Notes: generated from the letters alone by a model not told the origin. DNA of 64,000 nt from Hybos culiciformis (GCA_964007475.1 OZ023274.1:99891322-99955321); one strand, 5' to 3'. Numbered from the stretch's first letter, positions 52,201 through 64,000 are shown. Numbers and translations: made by a program.

Positions 52201-52944
52201 TTTTCACTATTTTTAGTTCTTTTGATTTTTTTTTCCTATTTTTCTAATTTTAGTTTACCTACCCCTATTGTGTGTGAATCAATTTTTCTACATGTACCTC
52301 TCTAACTCTTTTCGTTCACATAATGCAATTTTTTCAAAACTGGACATGGGTAAAATTTGTAGATATTATTAATAAAAAAAATAAAGTAAATAGTTTGTGA
52401 TATGTAAAATGTATTATCAACATAAATAAATTTACATTAGAAGTTTAAAATAAAATTTTTTTTTTTTCATAATTCAATGTATATAGAAAATGTAGATAAA
52501 GTTTTTATTACATTAAATGAAAACATTTTAAATTCCATCTGAAAAATTTATTTTAAAAATTTTTTATTAAATTTTATAAAATTTAAGTCTCTTGCGAATT
52601 TTAAATTTTTTTTTTCTCATATTTATAACTTCATCAAATAATTTTTGTTTTTAAAATAAATATTTTTTTTTAGATGAAAATAGAAATTAAGATGAAATCG
52701 AATTAAAACCATAAAACCTTTTTATTTTATTTTATTTTAAACATAGAATTGCTCATAATTGAAAAAAAACGTAGATTATATTATTTACAAAAATATCATT
52801 TTTATTTTAGACTTCTAAGGAATGAATAAATTGCGAAATTGGTTAAAAACATAATTAAAGGACATTTGTGAACGACATTGTGCTGCATTTTTCAACATTT
52901 AAATAAATATTATAAGAATTACACCAAATAAGAAACAAGTCGCG
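49232..52944. other. Gene-free A+T-rich tract
   Basis: Homopolymers and simple sequence. Around 51790-51880 a mixed-complexity patch (GTGGTGCCGATTTCAGTGTG) and near 51960 the word ACAGGGTGTTT hint at old repeats, but no element could be defined. Confidence 0.55.
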
Positions 52945-53093
52945 ATTCCGTTCTAGCAATCGGAAATATATAATATTATACCCTTAACATCGTCTTCATA
53001 ATATCGTCTGCGTATATCCTCTACATATATCGTTTCGGGCAACTTGATTATATCGGATAGGTCATTCACAAACAGATTGAAGAAAATGGGCCC
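52945..53093 (-). pseudogene. Non-LTR retrotransposon reverse transcriptase relic
   Basis: A minus-strand frame starting at 53093 gives GPIFFNLFVNDLSDIIK. This matches the conserved LGP(I/L)LFxxFINDLP segment of Jockey/R1-type reverse transcriptases. About 13 residues later YYEDDVK stands where the catalytic Y(A/V)DD motif is expected, with the spacing shortened and the first residues altered. The frame ends in TAG shortly after. Nothing recognisable of the upstream fingers or of the endonuclease remains, so this is a dead fragment of roughly 50 codons. Confidence 0.65.
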
Positions 53094-56000
53094 GCAATTT
53101 ATTTATAAAATTTTAATTTTTGAGAGCAACGAACACAATTTTTGATTATTCCCTTGCTCCTTCCTATAATTATATTGAAACTAGAATATAGTACAATAAT
53201 TGTCAAAAAAATTTTTGTTCTGAAAAAAAAAATCATATTTGTCAAGCATATATAACCATTACATTTTGAAAAATTTCCAGTTTAAACGCAGTATTGACAT
53301 TTAAAAATTTCACTTGAATCTACCATCATATACAATAATTAAATAACTACCTGTACAATATGGAAAAAAAGAACTCTTGAAGCAATAATTTTATAAAGTA
53401 ATTTTTCTGAAATAAAATATAAAATTATTATATTTTCTACACAATAGAAACTTTATTTTATTTGTAAATTTACGCAATAATATTGTTCAAAATATTTATA
53501 TTTCATTACGAGAGCTTAATGTTCCAATGGACGTAATTGTATAACATAAAATAATTCGTGAATTGAATATTATGAAATTAAAAAAAAAAAAGTATTGTAA
53601 ATTTTGTTTCATAATCGAAAATGTTTTGAATGAAAATTTTATTGCTAATTTTTGCAAGTTTATATATATATATATATATTTTTTAATATTTTAGTATCAG
53701 TCATTATATGGATAGCGCAATAACATAATCAGCATTAATATTATTATTATCTCGGAATGAAAAATATTATTTTATGTTCAATGAAATGTAAAAATCTAAA
53801 TTTATCTGTTTTGATTTTTTTATTTTTTTTAGATATGCGAATTGCGAAAAACCGAAATTTCTTAATTTGTAGACACAATGAAGCACGTTGTAAAACATCT
53901 GATGTAGATGTACGTTCATAGATGTTTACGATTAAAGCATTGAGTTAATATTTTGAATTTCTTCTTGTAAGTGTACAATTTGTAAATTGTTTTACTTCAA
54001 CATAGAGAAATAGCAATTTCGACAGATACATAATGTCATTATAGATTTCAACTGAACAATAAATGAGGGGCATTTCATTTTTAAATATATTCAATATTAA
54101 ATTCAATAATTACTGTCCCTTTTTTAGTATTTCTACTTAGAACAACATTAAAAACCCACTTAAATAATATGAAATTAAGTTGAAAATTATTAATATCCCT
54201 AAAGCTAACATCTTCCATCAGCCGGGAAAACTATTCAATTTAAAGGGAAAAAAAAAAAAAATGAAAATAAAATAAGATAAGTATTATAAATTTTTTTTCT
54301 TTCTCCAAATTTAATTTTCACTTGCGTATTAATATTATATTTTGTATTCGTGTATATCAAATTTATTTTCTAAAATAGCTTTCATGATGGGATGTTGAAA
54401 AAAATATTCTTTTTATACCTTTTTCCAATTACCATAAAGTTGATTGGTTTTCTGTTCAAATTTAGAAACATTTTTTTTTTGCTGAAAATATAGGTACCTA
54501 TGTTTGTATGTATGTACGTATTATATTTATGTATATAAATTATGTCACAAAAATGAATAATTTTTTTGTAAAACGTAAAGCTTGATAGTTCAAAAATCTT
54601 ACAACTTTATTTTTCCTTTTTTTTTATAGTATTATATTTATTCAGATTTATTCTTATAGAAATGTTAAGTTTTGGCTTCACGAATTTTGACCGCGACAGT
54701 TTTTTTTTTTTTTTTTCACTGTCAAAATTAATTTTAAAAATGAATTGTGGCCGTGATTTAGTTTGAAAAAAAAAAAAAATTAACTTTAACTGCGTGGAGA
54801 AAAGTTCATTTTGAAAATAATGTGTTTTGTATAAGACTTCAGACAATATTTTGCAGCCTAACCTATATGGCGAGCGATTACAAATACAATTGTGATTACA
54901 AATTTAATGTATAAAAATATTAACATGGCCTATAATTATGAGCTGGAAATAATATAATAAAAGTTGTGAATAGTGAATTGAATTTGAACCTGTCTTGATG
55001 TGCTCTCCATCATATATTCAAAGTTTTTAGAATCTTACTTCAATTTAACTTGTTATAATGTTGTTTTCATATGAAAATGTTAAAATGAAAATTGAAAAAT
55101 TTATTAAAAAATAAAATAAACTAAAAATAGGATGTTAAAGGAAATTTACTTTTTCTTATTTTATTTTAAATATAAATATTTTTATTATTGTTTTTCTTGT
55201 TTTCTTTTTTTATTGAGAAACAAAAATACAAAAATAAGCAAAATAAGAATATTTTATGAATTTCTTCAAATTTTATTCAAATTACAAATAACAAAAAGAA
55301 ATACCAATTTAAATTTATTGCCAAAGCAAAAAAAAAATTTTTTTTAGGTAAAAGTTGATCTTTAATTAAATTGAACAATGATTTATTATAAGATTTTTTT
55401 TTAATATTTGGAACATTGGGAATTAGTACGAATTTGATGGATATGTATTATTAACATTCAAGATGAAAAAAATTAGTTTCTTAAAAAAAAAAGAGGACAT
55501 AAAGTCAAAAATGTTATTATGTCTCCTTTGTTTTTTAACTTCATGATAGAACAGAAATTTAATTGACTTTAAGCGTGTATATTCTTTTTAAAAAGTGTCA
55601 TAACGTTTGCAATTTACAATATACAAGTTACAATTTTTGCTTCCTACTTGATTTTTGATGAGCAAATAATTTTATTATGCGTTTATTTCACAGGAAATAA
55701 CTTTATTGTGCGTTTATTTCATCATGCAAGAGGGTATTTAAATGAAAAAAGAGAAAATGATTCTGTTAAAATTTACCATAATTAAAATTGCCAAAATGAC
55801 CAAAATTAATGTTTGCAATTATTTGGGAAATGTAATTGAAATTTTTTTATTTTGTTAAGTAATTTTTACTCAAACGAGCAAAAACTTACAAAAAACGCTA
55901 CAGAAAACGTTGGACTCAATAATGTTTTTATTATATAAATATTCTTTTTTTTGTTCAAAGACACTTAAAAAAAAATTGCTAGCAATCTTTACAACAAACT

Positions 56001-58202
56001 AAATTGATACAGAATGTCTCCCACAAAAAATAATAAAAAAATAAAAACCAACAAAAATATTATTAAATAGCTGCACAGAAAACATAAAATCCAGCTATAT
56101 AATTTAATAAACTTTTTCAAGTGACCATATCAGTAAATAAAAAAAAAATTAATACCATAAAATAAAGAAAGCACAAAAAATATCATGTTAACATGCAAAG
56201 AAGCACTTAAATAAATGGATTAGGCAAATATTTAGGATCAGGAATTTATCGTTAGCATTTTTGTGTGCTTTTTCCTCTTTGTTTTTTTGCCTGCCAGGTA
56301 GTTTTTTCTTGTGGTTTTTTTTTGTTTGCGGGAAATTAAATTTTTTCATTCAGTTTTAACGGAGGGTTCAAAAAAGTTTCAATTTTTTTTATTTAGAAAA
56401 TTGTTTTCATTTATTATTATTTCTTTAATTTATTCGGACTTTAATCCCATATTCCATTTAACATTCTTTGCCGCAAAAGTTTTCCCAACTCGTAATAAAA
56501 GAAATCATTCAATTTGCATATTGATCGCGTATATGGGATTATGTTTAAGTTTTCTTCAAATTTTAAGAACATTTTTATTTATTTTGAAGAGAAGACTAGA
56601 ATTTAATCATGATTTTATCAATTTTTTTAAATTTAATAATTTTAATATATAATGTCAAATTCCTTTTTTATTTCGTCCGAATACGTAATATAGATGTAGC
56701 TTCAAGCACTTCGTTCGTATGATGAGTCTTGAAGAATGAAATGAAGAGCATACTTATAAATTTTCTTTCTTCGAATCTCAGAACGTTAATTATTATAATA
56801 TTGATGAAAGTTTTGTATAAATTTTTGTACTATATATTGTTTTCATGCTTGACGTCAACAATATATATACCTAATACCCTAAAATAATGTAAAGAAAAAG
56901 AGTCTTGTAATTGACGTAGGGTTGATTTTATGCTGAATATGATTTCATACATAAATATTATAGTTTTTTGTTCAATGAATCTTAAAAAATATAAATATAT
57001 ATGAGAACTTTATACTATTATATAAATCGTGTAAATAGTGTTTGTATAGTATGTAATATGTAAATTTGTATATAGTGGTTATTGTAATATTTCCCTGTTG
57101 CTTTATTTAATAAATCAATTTATATGTACAGTATATGTATAACATGCACCTATAAATTATTATAATATTCAGTAAAGATAAATATATTTAATATAAATAT
57201 ATTTCTTAAATTAAGTTATTCAGCTTACAAGCTTTGTATTTATATTTTCGCCGCGATGGTGCATTAAAATTAGAATTATTATTACTATTATTATTGAACC
57301 TGATAGAAATTGAAAAAGATAAAACTTTGAAGTAAAAATTGGCATTACAGTATTCAAATTTTCAAAAGAATTTTGATTTCGTATTAATTGTTATATATAT
57401 ATTTTTTTTTAAGTATTCCTTCTAGTTATAAATAATAATAAGCAATGTAGTATTTAAATAACAAAATTTTTTACTTGTTACAGAACAAAAATATATACCT
57501 TTTGTTACTACTGGATTGCGTTGCGTCATTTATGAGTTATACTTACATGACCACAGTTTGTTATTGAATCGTCAATGACCAAAGACAGGTGTGAACATAC
57601 AATGTGTACAATGTATACAAATTTTTACATGGTGTTATAGTTATTTTATTACAAAAAAAAAATTATTTTCATTATTATTCAGATTTATAACAAGGAAATT
57701 TTCTTTTATTAAATTAATTTTATTAATGGAGGTACTCAAATAATAAATATAGGTTTATGGCTTCAACATTAACAAAATTTTCTTTCTTAAATTTTATAAA
57801 TGCTCATTTTAAAATTAGATATCATAATAATTTTATTTTATTATGCGTAAACCTTCATTTATTTATGTGCATATATATATATAACATTAAAAAAAAATAT
57901 ATATATAATTATATTATATGCATGTTGTATACAATGTACTTTATTTAATGTCTTTCATCAGTAAAACAAAACTTTTCACCACAAAACCAAATCCTAAGAC
58001 ATTTTTATGATATTGCGTCATCATTAATATAGGTAAATTAATTTAATATACATAGTTGTATTTTATAGTACACGTAAAAAAATTATAATAATAATAATAA
58101 AATTTACTTAAATTCTGACATAAAAAATTTGATAAGTTCATGAAAAATTCCTGGAATTATCATGCTGCGAAATGACATAAGCAAATATTTAAGCTTTTTA
58201 AA
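53094..58202. other. Gene-free A+T-rich tract
   Basis: No gene recognised. The longest frame (56311-56652, 113 codons, plus strand) is Phe/Ile/Leu-rich, lacks any domain pattern and starts in a T-rich run, so it is treated as chance. Confidence 0.55.
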
Positions 58203-58229
58203 TTATTATTATTATTATTATTATTATTA
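58203..58229. repeat. ATT trinucleotide microsatellite, 9 units
   Basis: Perfect ATT/TTA array about 225 bases left of the fold-back element. Confidence 0.85.
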
Positions 58230-58851
58230 TACACATAATATGTATATGTAATAATAATATATAATGTGTAATGTGCACATATAGGAATGTTAGTTAATAT
58301 CTACACATATGTTTGTAAAAATAGAATGATAAAACAATTTTTTTTTTTCATATAAATTTGATTTTTTCTTTACATTTCACAGCTGGTAATAATAGGTTTT
58401 TATTTTGAGTAACATGTCCTGCTGAGTTATCTTTTATTTTTGTATTCATTTTATACACGGAGAGAAATCCAATCAGATATTATGATTATGACGATTGTAC
58501 ATATGCGTAAAGCAGTCAGAGAACTCAGCTCTTAATAACTAATCATAAACCGTAAATATTAATCATAAACAATGACTAAGGGTAAAAACAATCATTATGA
58601 CTGCAAAATCATAAATCCTGCAACCCAATAATATCGATTTCATTTCTTACGTCTTAAAAGCGAGTAATGGCTGCTATTTTACATAAGAAAATAAAATTTA
58701 AGTTTTTTTTATTAATTTTTTTTATTTAATTTTTTTTTATTTAATTTTCATTTATTTAATTTTTTTTTATTTTATTTTAATATTTTTTTAATTTATTAAA
58801 TTTTATTTATTATATTTTTATTAAATTTACAATTTTATTTCTTATGTCTTC

Positions 58852-58915
58852 TTCCGGATTCGAACCTGGGTCTTTAGCATTGCAATCCGCCAACACTACC
58901 ATTCAGCTACGGTAT
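58852..58915 (-). repeat. tRNA-like sequence, left copy
   Basis: On the minus strand TAGCTGAATGGTAG fits the RNA polymerase III A box and GGTTCGAATCC (58857-58867) is a perfect B box. The anticodon arm (TTGGC...GCTAA) has an oversized loop and the T-stem is imperfect, so it is not a working tRNA. The TTGGC...TGCAATG order faintly recalls tRNA-Thr. It is followed by GAAGAAGACA, shared with the right copy. Confidence 0.65.
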
Positions 58916-58964
58916 TGAAATTTAAAATGTACATAAAATAGAAAATATAAATTTGGTATACACA

Positions 58965-59025
58965 TTTTCTGTGTGGTGTGTTGGCTATTTGTAATGTTAA
59001 GGACGCAGGTTCGAATCCCGAAGAA
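58965..59025 (+). repeat. tRNA-like sequence, right copy
   Basis: The plus strand has GTGTGTTGGCTATTTGTAAT, then GTTAAGGACGCA, then a perfect B box GGTTCGAATCC at 59008-59018 followed by CGAAGAAAGCA. It aligns with the left copy in inverted orientation (GTGTTGGC, AATG(C/T)TAA, CAGGTTCGAATCC, GAAGAA). The A-box region is decayed. Confidence 0.6.
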
Positions 59026-59380
59026 AGCAAAAACATTTTGGTTTTTTATTTTTTTTTTAGCGACATTACAGAAAATTTCAACTATGTACTATTATTTTAG
59101 TAATTAAAGTAAATAATCTGAATTTTAATCACCGAAAATAAAATAAAAAGTGAAAAAAAAATGTTTTTGTATTAATCATAACTTATGACTAGCATGATTA
59201 AGCATCATAACTTATGATTTCAGGTAAATCATAAGATAATCACGATGTATAACGTAGTAATTATATGCAAAGATTATTCATCTTGCGCGAAGATTTTTAA
59301 TCATAGGGCTATTTTTTCGTTATGATTAGGAGTCTATGACTGATATAATCATTTTGAATGAAAAGGCATTTCTCTGCGTG

Positions 59381-59938
59381 TACCTTCAATGTTAATATTT
59401 TCAATTTATTTTATCCATCTTTTTGGCAAACTGATGAGTTTTATTTTTATTTACATTTTTTTATTTTTTTTTAAATGTATTGTGTTAAAAAAAGGCTTAT
59501 CTATTTACATTATTTCTAAAATTTATTACCTCGAAATAATAATTAAGATTAATTAAATGTATATATATGATGTAGGTATTTCAACATAATATGTGGTATT
59601 ATAATATTTAATTCTATATAAAATTTATAAATTTAATATTTTGCATTTTTATTGTCCTTAAATTTTTTTTCCTGAAAGCTTTCTGAACCTAAAAGCCTTT
59701 AAATCTTAAATTCTGTTCACAACGTTAAAAACTATATCGCCAAAATTTATTGTCTAAAAAAAAATAAAAATAAAACAATATTTTATTTTAATTTTAAAAA
59801 TTTCATTAATTAACCGAATAATAAAATAACCCAATAAAAAATTTGTATTTAGTTAACAAAAAAAAATTGGAAATAATTTTTTTTTTTTTTCATTTAGATT
59901 TAATTAAAGAAAAAACTAAATCCGCCAAATAATATGCA
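59381..59938. other. Spacer between the two terminal-repeat elements
   Basis: A+T-rich sequence with no recognised gene or element end. Confidence 0.6.
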
Positions 59939-60349
59939 CACAGAAAAAAAAGAGGAGCCTTTTTATCTAAACTTTAAATAAAATCATCTAATGTTTGTGA
60001 TTGAATTTTAGCCATTTAAACTGTTTAATTGCGCCAGCTATTCTTAATTAAATGATTTGCTACAAATCGTAATTATTTGTTTTGTTGAAACATTAAATAA
60101 AAAATGTATTATATACATTTGATTCAGTTAAAAAAAAACTTGTAAATTAATTAAATGTTTAATCAAATCATATATTTGAAATAAGTGATTTTTATAATTA
60201 TAATCATTGTGTTTTTGACCCCTCAAATATACAAAAAACAACTCAAATGTTTTTTTTGATTTTTTTTTGGTTTTTTTGGTTTTTTTTTAATTTTTTTTTT
60301 TTTTTTTTTAATTTTTTTGGTTTTTTTTTTCTTTTTTTGTTTTTTTTTA

Positions 60350-60399
60350 ACTTTTTTGGTTGGTCACACATCTAAGTACTATCACTACGAGACGTTGCT
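60350..60399 (-). repeat. 5S-rRNA-like segment, copy A
   Basis: Minus strand: GCAACGTCTCGTAGTGATAG then TACTTAGATGTGTGACC. This follows the internal promoter half of 5S rRNA (GCAACGTC, an intermediate element, then the TAGTACTTAGATGGGTGACC box C). It is a direct duplicate of copy B, with eight or so differences, starting at the TTTTTTGGT(T/C)GGTCA end. Confidence 0.6.
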
Positions 60400-60412
60400 T
60401 TTTTTTTTTTTT

Positions 60413-60512
60413 AGCTTTTTTGGTCGGTCATCCATCTAAGTTCTATCACTACGAGATGTTGCTTAACCTTCTGTGTTCAATGTGATGTAGTCTTCCACTG
60501 AGCTATGTCAGT
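60413..60512 (-). repeat. 5S-rRNA-like segment, copy B, with an upstream A-box-like motif
   Basis: Minus strand: CATAGCTCAGTGG (a perfect pol III A-box consensus), then about 24 bases, then CACAGAAGGTTAAGCAACAT, TCGTAGTGATAGAAC, TTAGATGGATGACCG. From TTAAGC to GACCG I count about 30 identities in 42 ungapped positions against the Drosophila-type 5S sequence as I remember it. SINE3-class elements are known to use 5S-derived promoters. Here the segment ends in a run of A on this strand (T on plus). Confidence 0.6.
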
Positions 60513-60946
60513 GATATACAACAATGTATTAATAGACAATATAAAATCGGTTTCTATGAAAACTTTCTACAATTGTCAAAGAATGTTACTGTACAATTCT
60601 ACTATTTTTGTAGTTGATATATTGAAATATTTATTTCAAATCCAATAATTAAATTTGCTGAATCACATAATGTTTAGAAAATTTTAAAATTAACCTTAAT
60701 TTTAGTTTTAACAAATTTGTTTTAATATTTCAAATAAATGAATTGTTAAAAACAACTATTGAATTTATTAATTCTTTCAGTTAATTATTTGTATTTTAAA
60801 ACTTAAATCAATGAATTTTCAATAGAAAAATCATTTAGTTTTGATTTTTTTTTCAACTATTGAATTAATTAAACATTAATTAAATTAAAGAAAGCTGATT
60901 TATTTAATTATGTTTAGTCAATTATTCTAATTTATTTTTTTCTGTG

Positions 60947-63900
60947 CAATCTTAAAGAAGAAATAAAATAATTTTGATCCTCATTACTGCCTATACTGAA
61001 CTTTTGGACCACATTTATAGTTTTTAATTTTTTTTTACTTTATTTTTCATTTCATTAGATTTTTTTGCTCAATTATGAACATTATATACATTTACATTAA
61101 TGTCTTTTGTAATATTTTAAAACTTAAATATAGAAATTATTTTCATATTATTTTTGTGATAATAAAATTTTATATATTATATGTGAATTAACTAAAATTA
61201 TAACAATGAGCAGTTATTTTATATTTTTATTATTACTTTTTTTATAACCATATACCAAAAATTTTATTAAATTTTTTTTTAATATCCTTTGAAAAGACAA
61301 AATTAAGGTATTTCAGATACGTATAATGTAATGTATGCATATTATGACATTATAAATGTATGTAATGGAATATATTAAAATATTATGTATATATTTTTGT
61401 TGATTATATTATAGAGGTGTTAAAAATTAACAATATTAGTTCCATTTTCTACAACTGAGCTATTATAACGTTAAAAATTTTGTCAGTTTTTTATATTATG
61501 TAAATATTATATAGGTTTTTCTTTTGCTTTTTTTTACAAAATAAAGATTATTTTTTATTTTTTTGTTATAAGAATTTGGGTATTTATTATGTTAATGAGA
61601 AACTTAGAACAGGATGTTAACACGTAATAAACTTTGAAGTATACAAAATTATATTAAATTTAATCTGTATTCAGATGATTTTGACAGTGAATGAAAGTAA
61701 GATGATTTTTTTTTTTAAATATAAATAGTTTACTAAGCTAAAAAGCTTATAAATCTCCCATTAGAAAGAGATAATTTTATAAACGAAGACTAAAATAATT
61801 TTTAGCTGTCAAAATTGGAAACGCAAATTATACTTATATAATAATCAATTAATTTACTCTAATTAAAAAATAATAACCTCAAAATGCATAGGTATTTACA
61901 TTTTCAGATTTATCCGTATTAATAAATAATAAATAAATAAATTTAAATTATTATTTTCAATTAAAAAAATAGAATTAATTAAATTTATGGTATAAAAAAA
62001 CAAATAAAACAATTAATTATGAATTATATTTCCAGAATGGAAAAATAAAAAAAATTATAATTGTTATTCGATTACAACTGAAAGATTGTGAATAACAGAA
62101 TAAAATGCAGTATTCAAAAACAAGAATACCTATAATAAATATTATTGTAGATATATATAAACAACATATAAAATAGTCTGCCACTGCAACATGCTTTTTA
62201 ATTTGCAGAAGTATTAAATTTCAATTTTCAATATTATAAACAGCGTCAAATGGAGATTTTATTATATATTATACAGAACTAGTTTAAGTGTAATGTTAAA
62301 AAAAAATCCAAATCCCAAACTGTCTGAATTCTGGTGAGCATTATCGTTACGTTCATTATGGCTAGTGTTGTTTTTTTTTTTTTTTTAACTAATAATTGAA
62401 GTTTTTTATTAAGAAAAAAAGTTTAAATAAATTTATTAAGTTCTGTTCAAAACATTTACTTAACATTAGAATTTAAATTATGAAACAACAAACTATTTTT
62501 CCTTAGAAAAAATTAAAAATAAAACTATAAAAATGTAAATATTGTGAAAAAAAGTTTCCTTTTCTAAATTTTCTAATGGTAATTTATATTTATTAGCTGT
62601 AAATCGATTTAATTTTTCTAACCTAAATTACTTAGTTCTTTGCTTACGTGTATACAATATAGAAAAAAAATATTTTGGTGTACAAGCTTTCACCTGTTGA
62701 AAAAGTCAAGTAAAACTCATATATCTACATTTCTTATTTTATGTAACTAAGTATATATTTGAACTTATATAGATATTTATTCAAACGTATTAGAATGGAA
62801 TTTTATAAAATTTAGGGTGAACTAAAAAATTTCTTAATATAAATAATATAATAATTAAATGAAGTTGATTTATTTATTTGGAATATTATTAAATTTTTCA
62901 AGCTTGTTTTTTCTAAGATTGGTTTCATTTAAAGAAGTTTGTATTTCAAGAAATCGATTAACGCCAAAATTTTAGAAAATATTGATTTAATGATAAAATA
63001 ATCTGAAATGTTGGAGATTTTCAAACACCTATGGCAAGAAGTGCGTTATTCCAGAATTCACTTATGCATTCAGGAGTGGAGGAATACAACAAACTTTGGT
63101 TTTAATTAAATTTTATTAGTTTTAGAAATCAAAAGTGATTAAATAAATGTAGGTAAAGAATAAAAAAAAAGAAAAGTAATGAAATAAAAGCTTTTCTGAA
63201 CTTTTCTACATTGATTTGCCTTGATTAAATATAAATATAATTATATGAAATTATATTGTTATTATACATAAAGGGAACGGCTAATAAAACTTAGTAAATA
63301 AAAAAATAAATAAATAATGAACAAAATATCCTTTTCAAAATATTCTGTTTAAATCGAATTTCATAAAAACATATTTAAAATTCTTAAATCGCTTAGATAT
63401 TATAGCAGATAATGAGTTTAAAAAAAACTTTTCCATAAAAAAAAAGAATTGGATGGTCTAAACTTCGTGAAACAAGTTTAATGTTAATTCAATGATCAGG
63501 AATGGCTTTGAATTGCCTCCCAAAAGAATAGTTTTATTACTTCAATTATTACATTACATATTAGTTGTTATTAATATTTTTTAAATACTAATGTTTAACT
63601 ATACAATTAAGTAATTTAAATGCACATTAGATCATAATTCTAAGAAGAACAGTTTCGTGATCGTTTGATTTTTTGATTGATGAAATGATGATTTCTTTTT
63701 ATATTCTTCGTCATTAAATTTTAAAAAATCAATAATTATATTTGAAATCAAAATAAATAGCTCTAAATATATTCTTATAGATTTTTTAGTTTTTCAACCA
63801 CTCTGGTTTAACAAAATATTATATTTGCTTATGTATTCTTAATATATACATGTAGTATTTATATATTGGTTTGTTTAATGATTCAAATTATTTTTACCTT

Positions 63901-64000
63901 ACTAAATAACTATTATTATTGGTTTCCTTTTGTATTGTATTCTTCGCGTTTTTTCATTAATTTTTTTTTTTTTTTGGTTTATTTTTAGCGAAACTTTTGT
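60947..64000. other. Gene-free A+T-rich tract to the right edge
   Basis: No coding exon, RNA gene or element terminus recognised; only homopolymers and low-complexity sequence. Confidence 0.55.

Larger units (their letters stand above)
58456..59380. mobile_element. TIR element containing two inverted tRNA-like heads
   Basis: Tips CACGGAGAGAAAT (58456-58468) and ATTTCTCTGCGTG (59368-59380) form a 13-base inverted repeat with one mismatch. TA flanks both tips, which could be a 2-base target duplication. Inside, two tRNA-like sequences face each other in opposite orientation near the centre. The outer parts hold about ten words of AATCATAA/AATCATTA type in both orientations, mostly within 170 bases of one tip or the other. 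No transposase frame is present. The superfamily is unclear: CAC tips suggest the CACTA/Chapaev side, a TA duplication suggests Tc1/mariner. Confidence 0.6.
59939..60946. mobile_element. Putative TIR element with internal 5S-rRNA-like repeats
   Basis: The left tip CACAGAAAAAAAA (59939-59951) and right tip TTTTTTTCTGTG (60935-60946) are inverted repeats. They resemble the neighbouring element's CACGGAGAGAAAT tips. The centre is a T-rich tract followed by two tandem 5S-like segments. The remaining interior is A+T-rich, with repeated AATTAAAT-type words. Flanks share only CA (59937-59938, 60947-60948), so the target duplication is not convincing. Because the tips are A/T-rich, chance pairing cannot be excluded. 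Confidence 0.45.

Noticed and set aside
56311..56652. 113-codon open frame on the plus strand
   Set aside because: Composition is Phe/Ile/Leu/Lys dominated as expected from T/A runs. There is no signal peptide followed by a domain, no splice context and no recognisable motif.
57490..57610. GTAAGT donor-like site after a mixed-complexity stretch (minus strand)
   Set aside because: No upstream acceptor and the frames are interrupted by stops, so an exon cannot be supported.
58852..58915. Functional tRNA gene
   Set aside because: A and B boxes are good, but the anticodon loop is oversized and the acceptor and T stems do not pair. It is duplicated inside a mobile element.
1..64000. CRISPR arrays, operons, bacterial or viral defence systems
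   Set aside because: Nothing of the kind is present. Base composition, introns and transposon content are those of an animal genome, and no array of equal repeats with unique spacers was seen.

Overview
The window looks like gene-poor eukaryotic DNA, most likely from an insect. It is very A+T rich by eye, full of T/A homopolymers and simple repeats, has no bacterial-style operons or ribosome-binding sites, contains spliced coding exons, and carries fragments of the transposon classes common in insects: a Mag/K02A2.6-like LTR retrotransposon, Helitrons, hAT-type and TTA-flanked MITEs, and a decayed non-LTR reverse transcriptase piece. I cannot assign the insect order. Almost all long open frames are chance A+T-rich frames or lie inside repeats.

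Layout. 1-1196: the 5' end of an LTR retrotransposon on the minus strand, with an intact partial gag, a tRNA-Ser-type primer binding site and a complete 5' LTR whose centre is built of palindromic repeats. 1200-2400: an odd G+C-rich patch, a short 28S rRNA-like fragment and a candidate unidentified spliced coding region on the minus strand. 3400-5450: repeat dimers, nested duplications, an ATTAAG hexamer array and a decayed hAT MITE. 6193-6601: a well-formed small Helitron. 9740-10252 and 19070-19402: two related Helitron-like elements sharing a 3' end. 11088-11515: a hAT-like MITE. 18159-18409: a fold-back MITE with about 95-base arms. 34986-37654: the last two coding exons of a minus-strand gene for a secreted protein with an LDL-receptor class A module. 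Its earlier exons were not found and may lie beyond the right edge. 48791-49231: a hAT MITE with a perfect 8-base target duplication. 52945-53093: a reverse transcriptase relic. 58456-60946: two neighbouring elements with similar CAC(G/A)GA-type tips, each holding RNA-polymerase-III-type sequences (two inverted tRNA-like heads in one, two tandem 5S-rRNA-like segments in the other).

The only convincing host gene is the LDLa-domain gene. No gene cluster, defence system, CRISPR array or pathway is visible. The most unusual structure is the pair of elements at 58456-60946. It is a hypothesis read by eye, not a demonstrated system.
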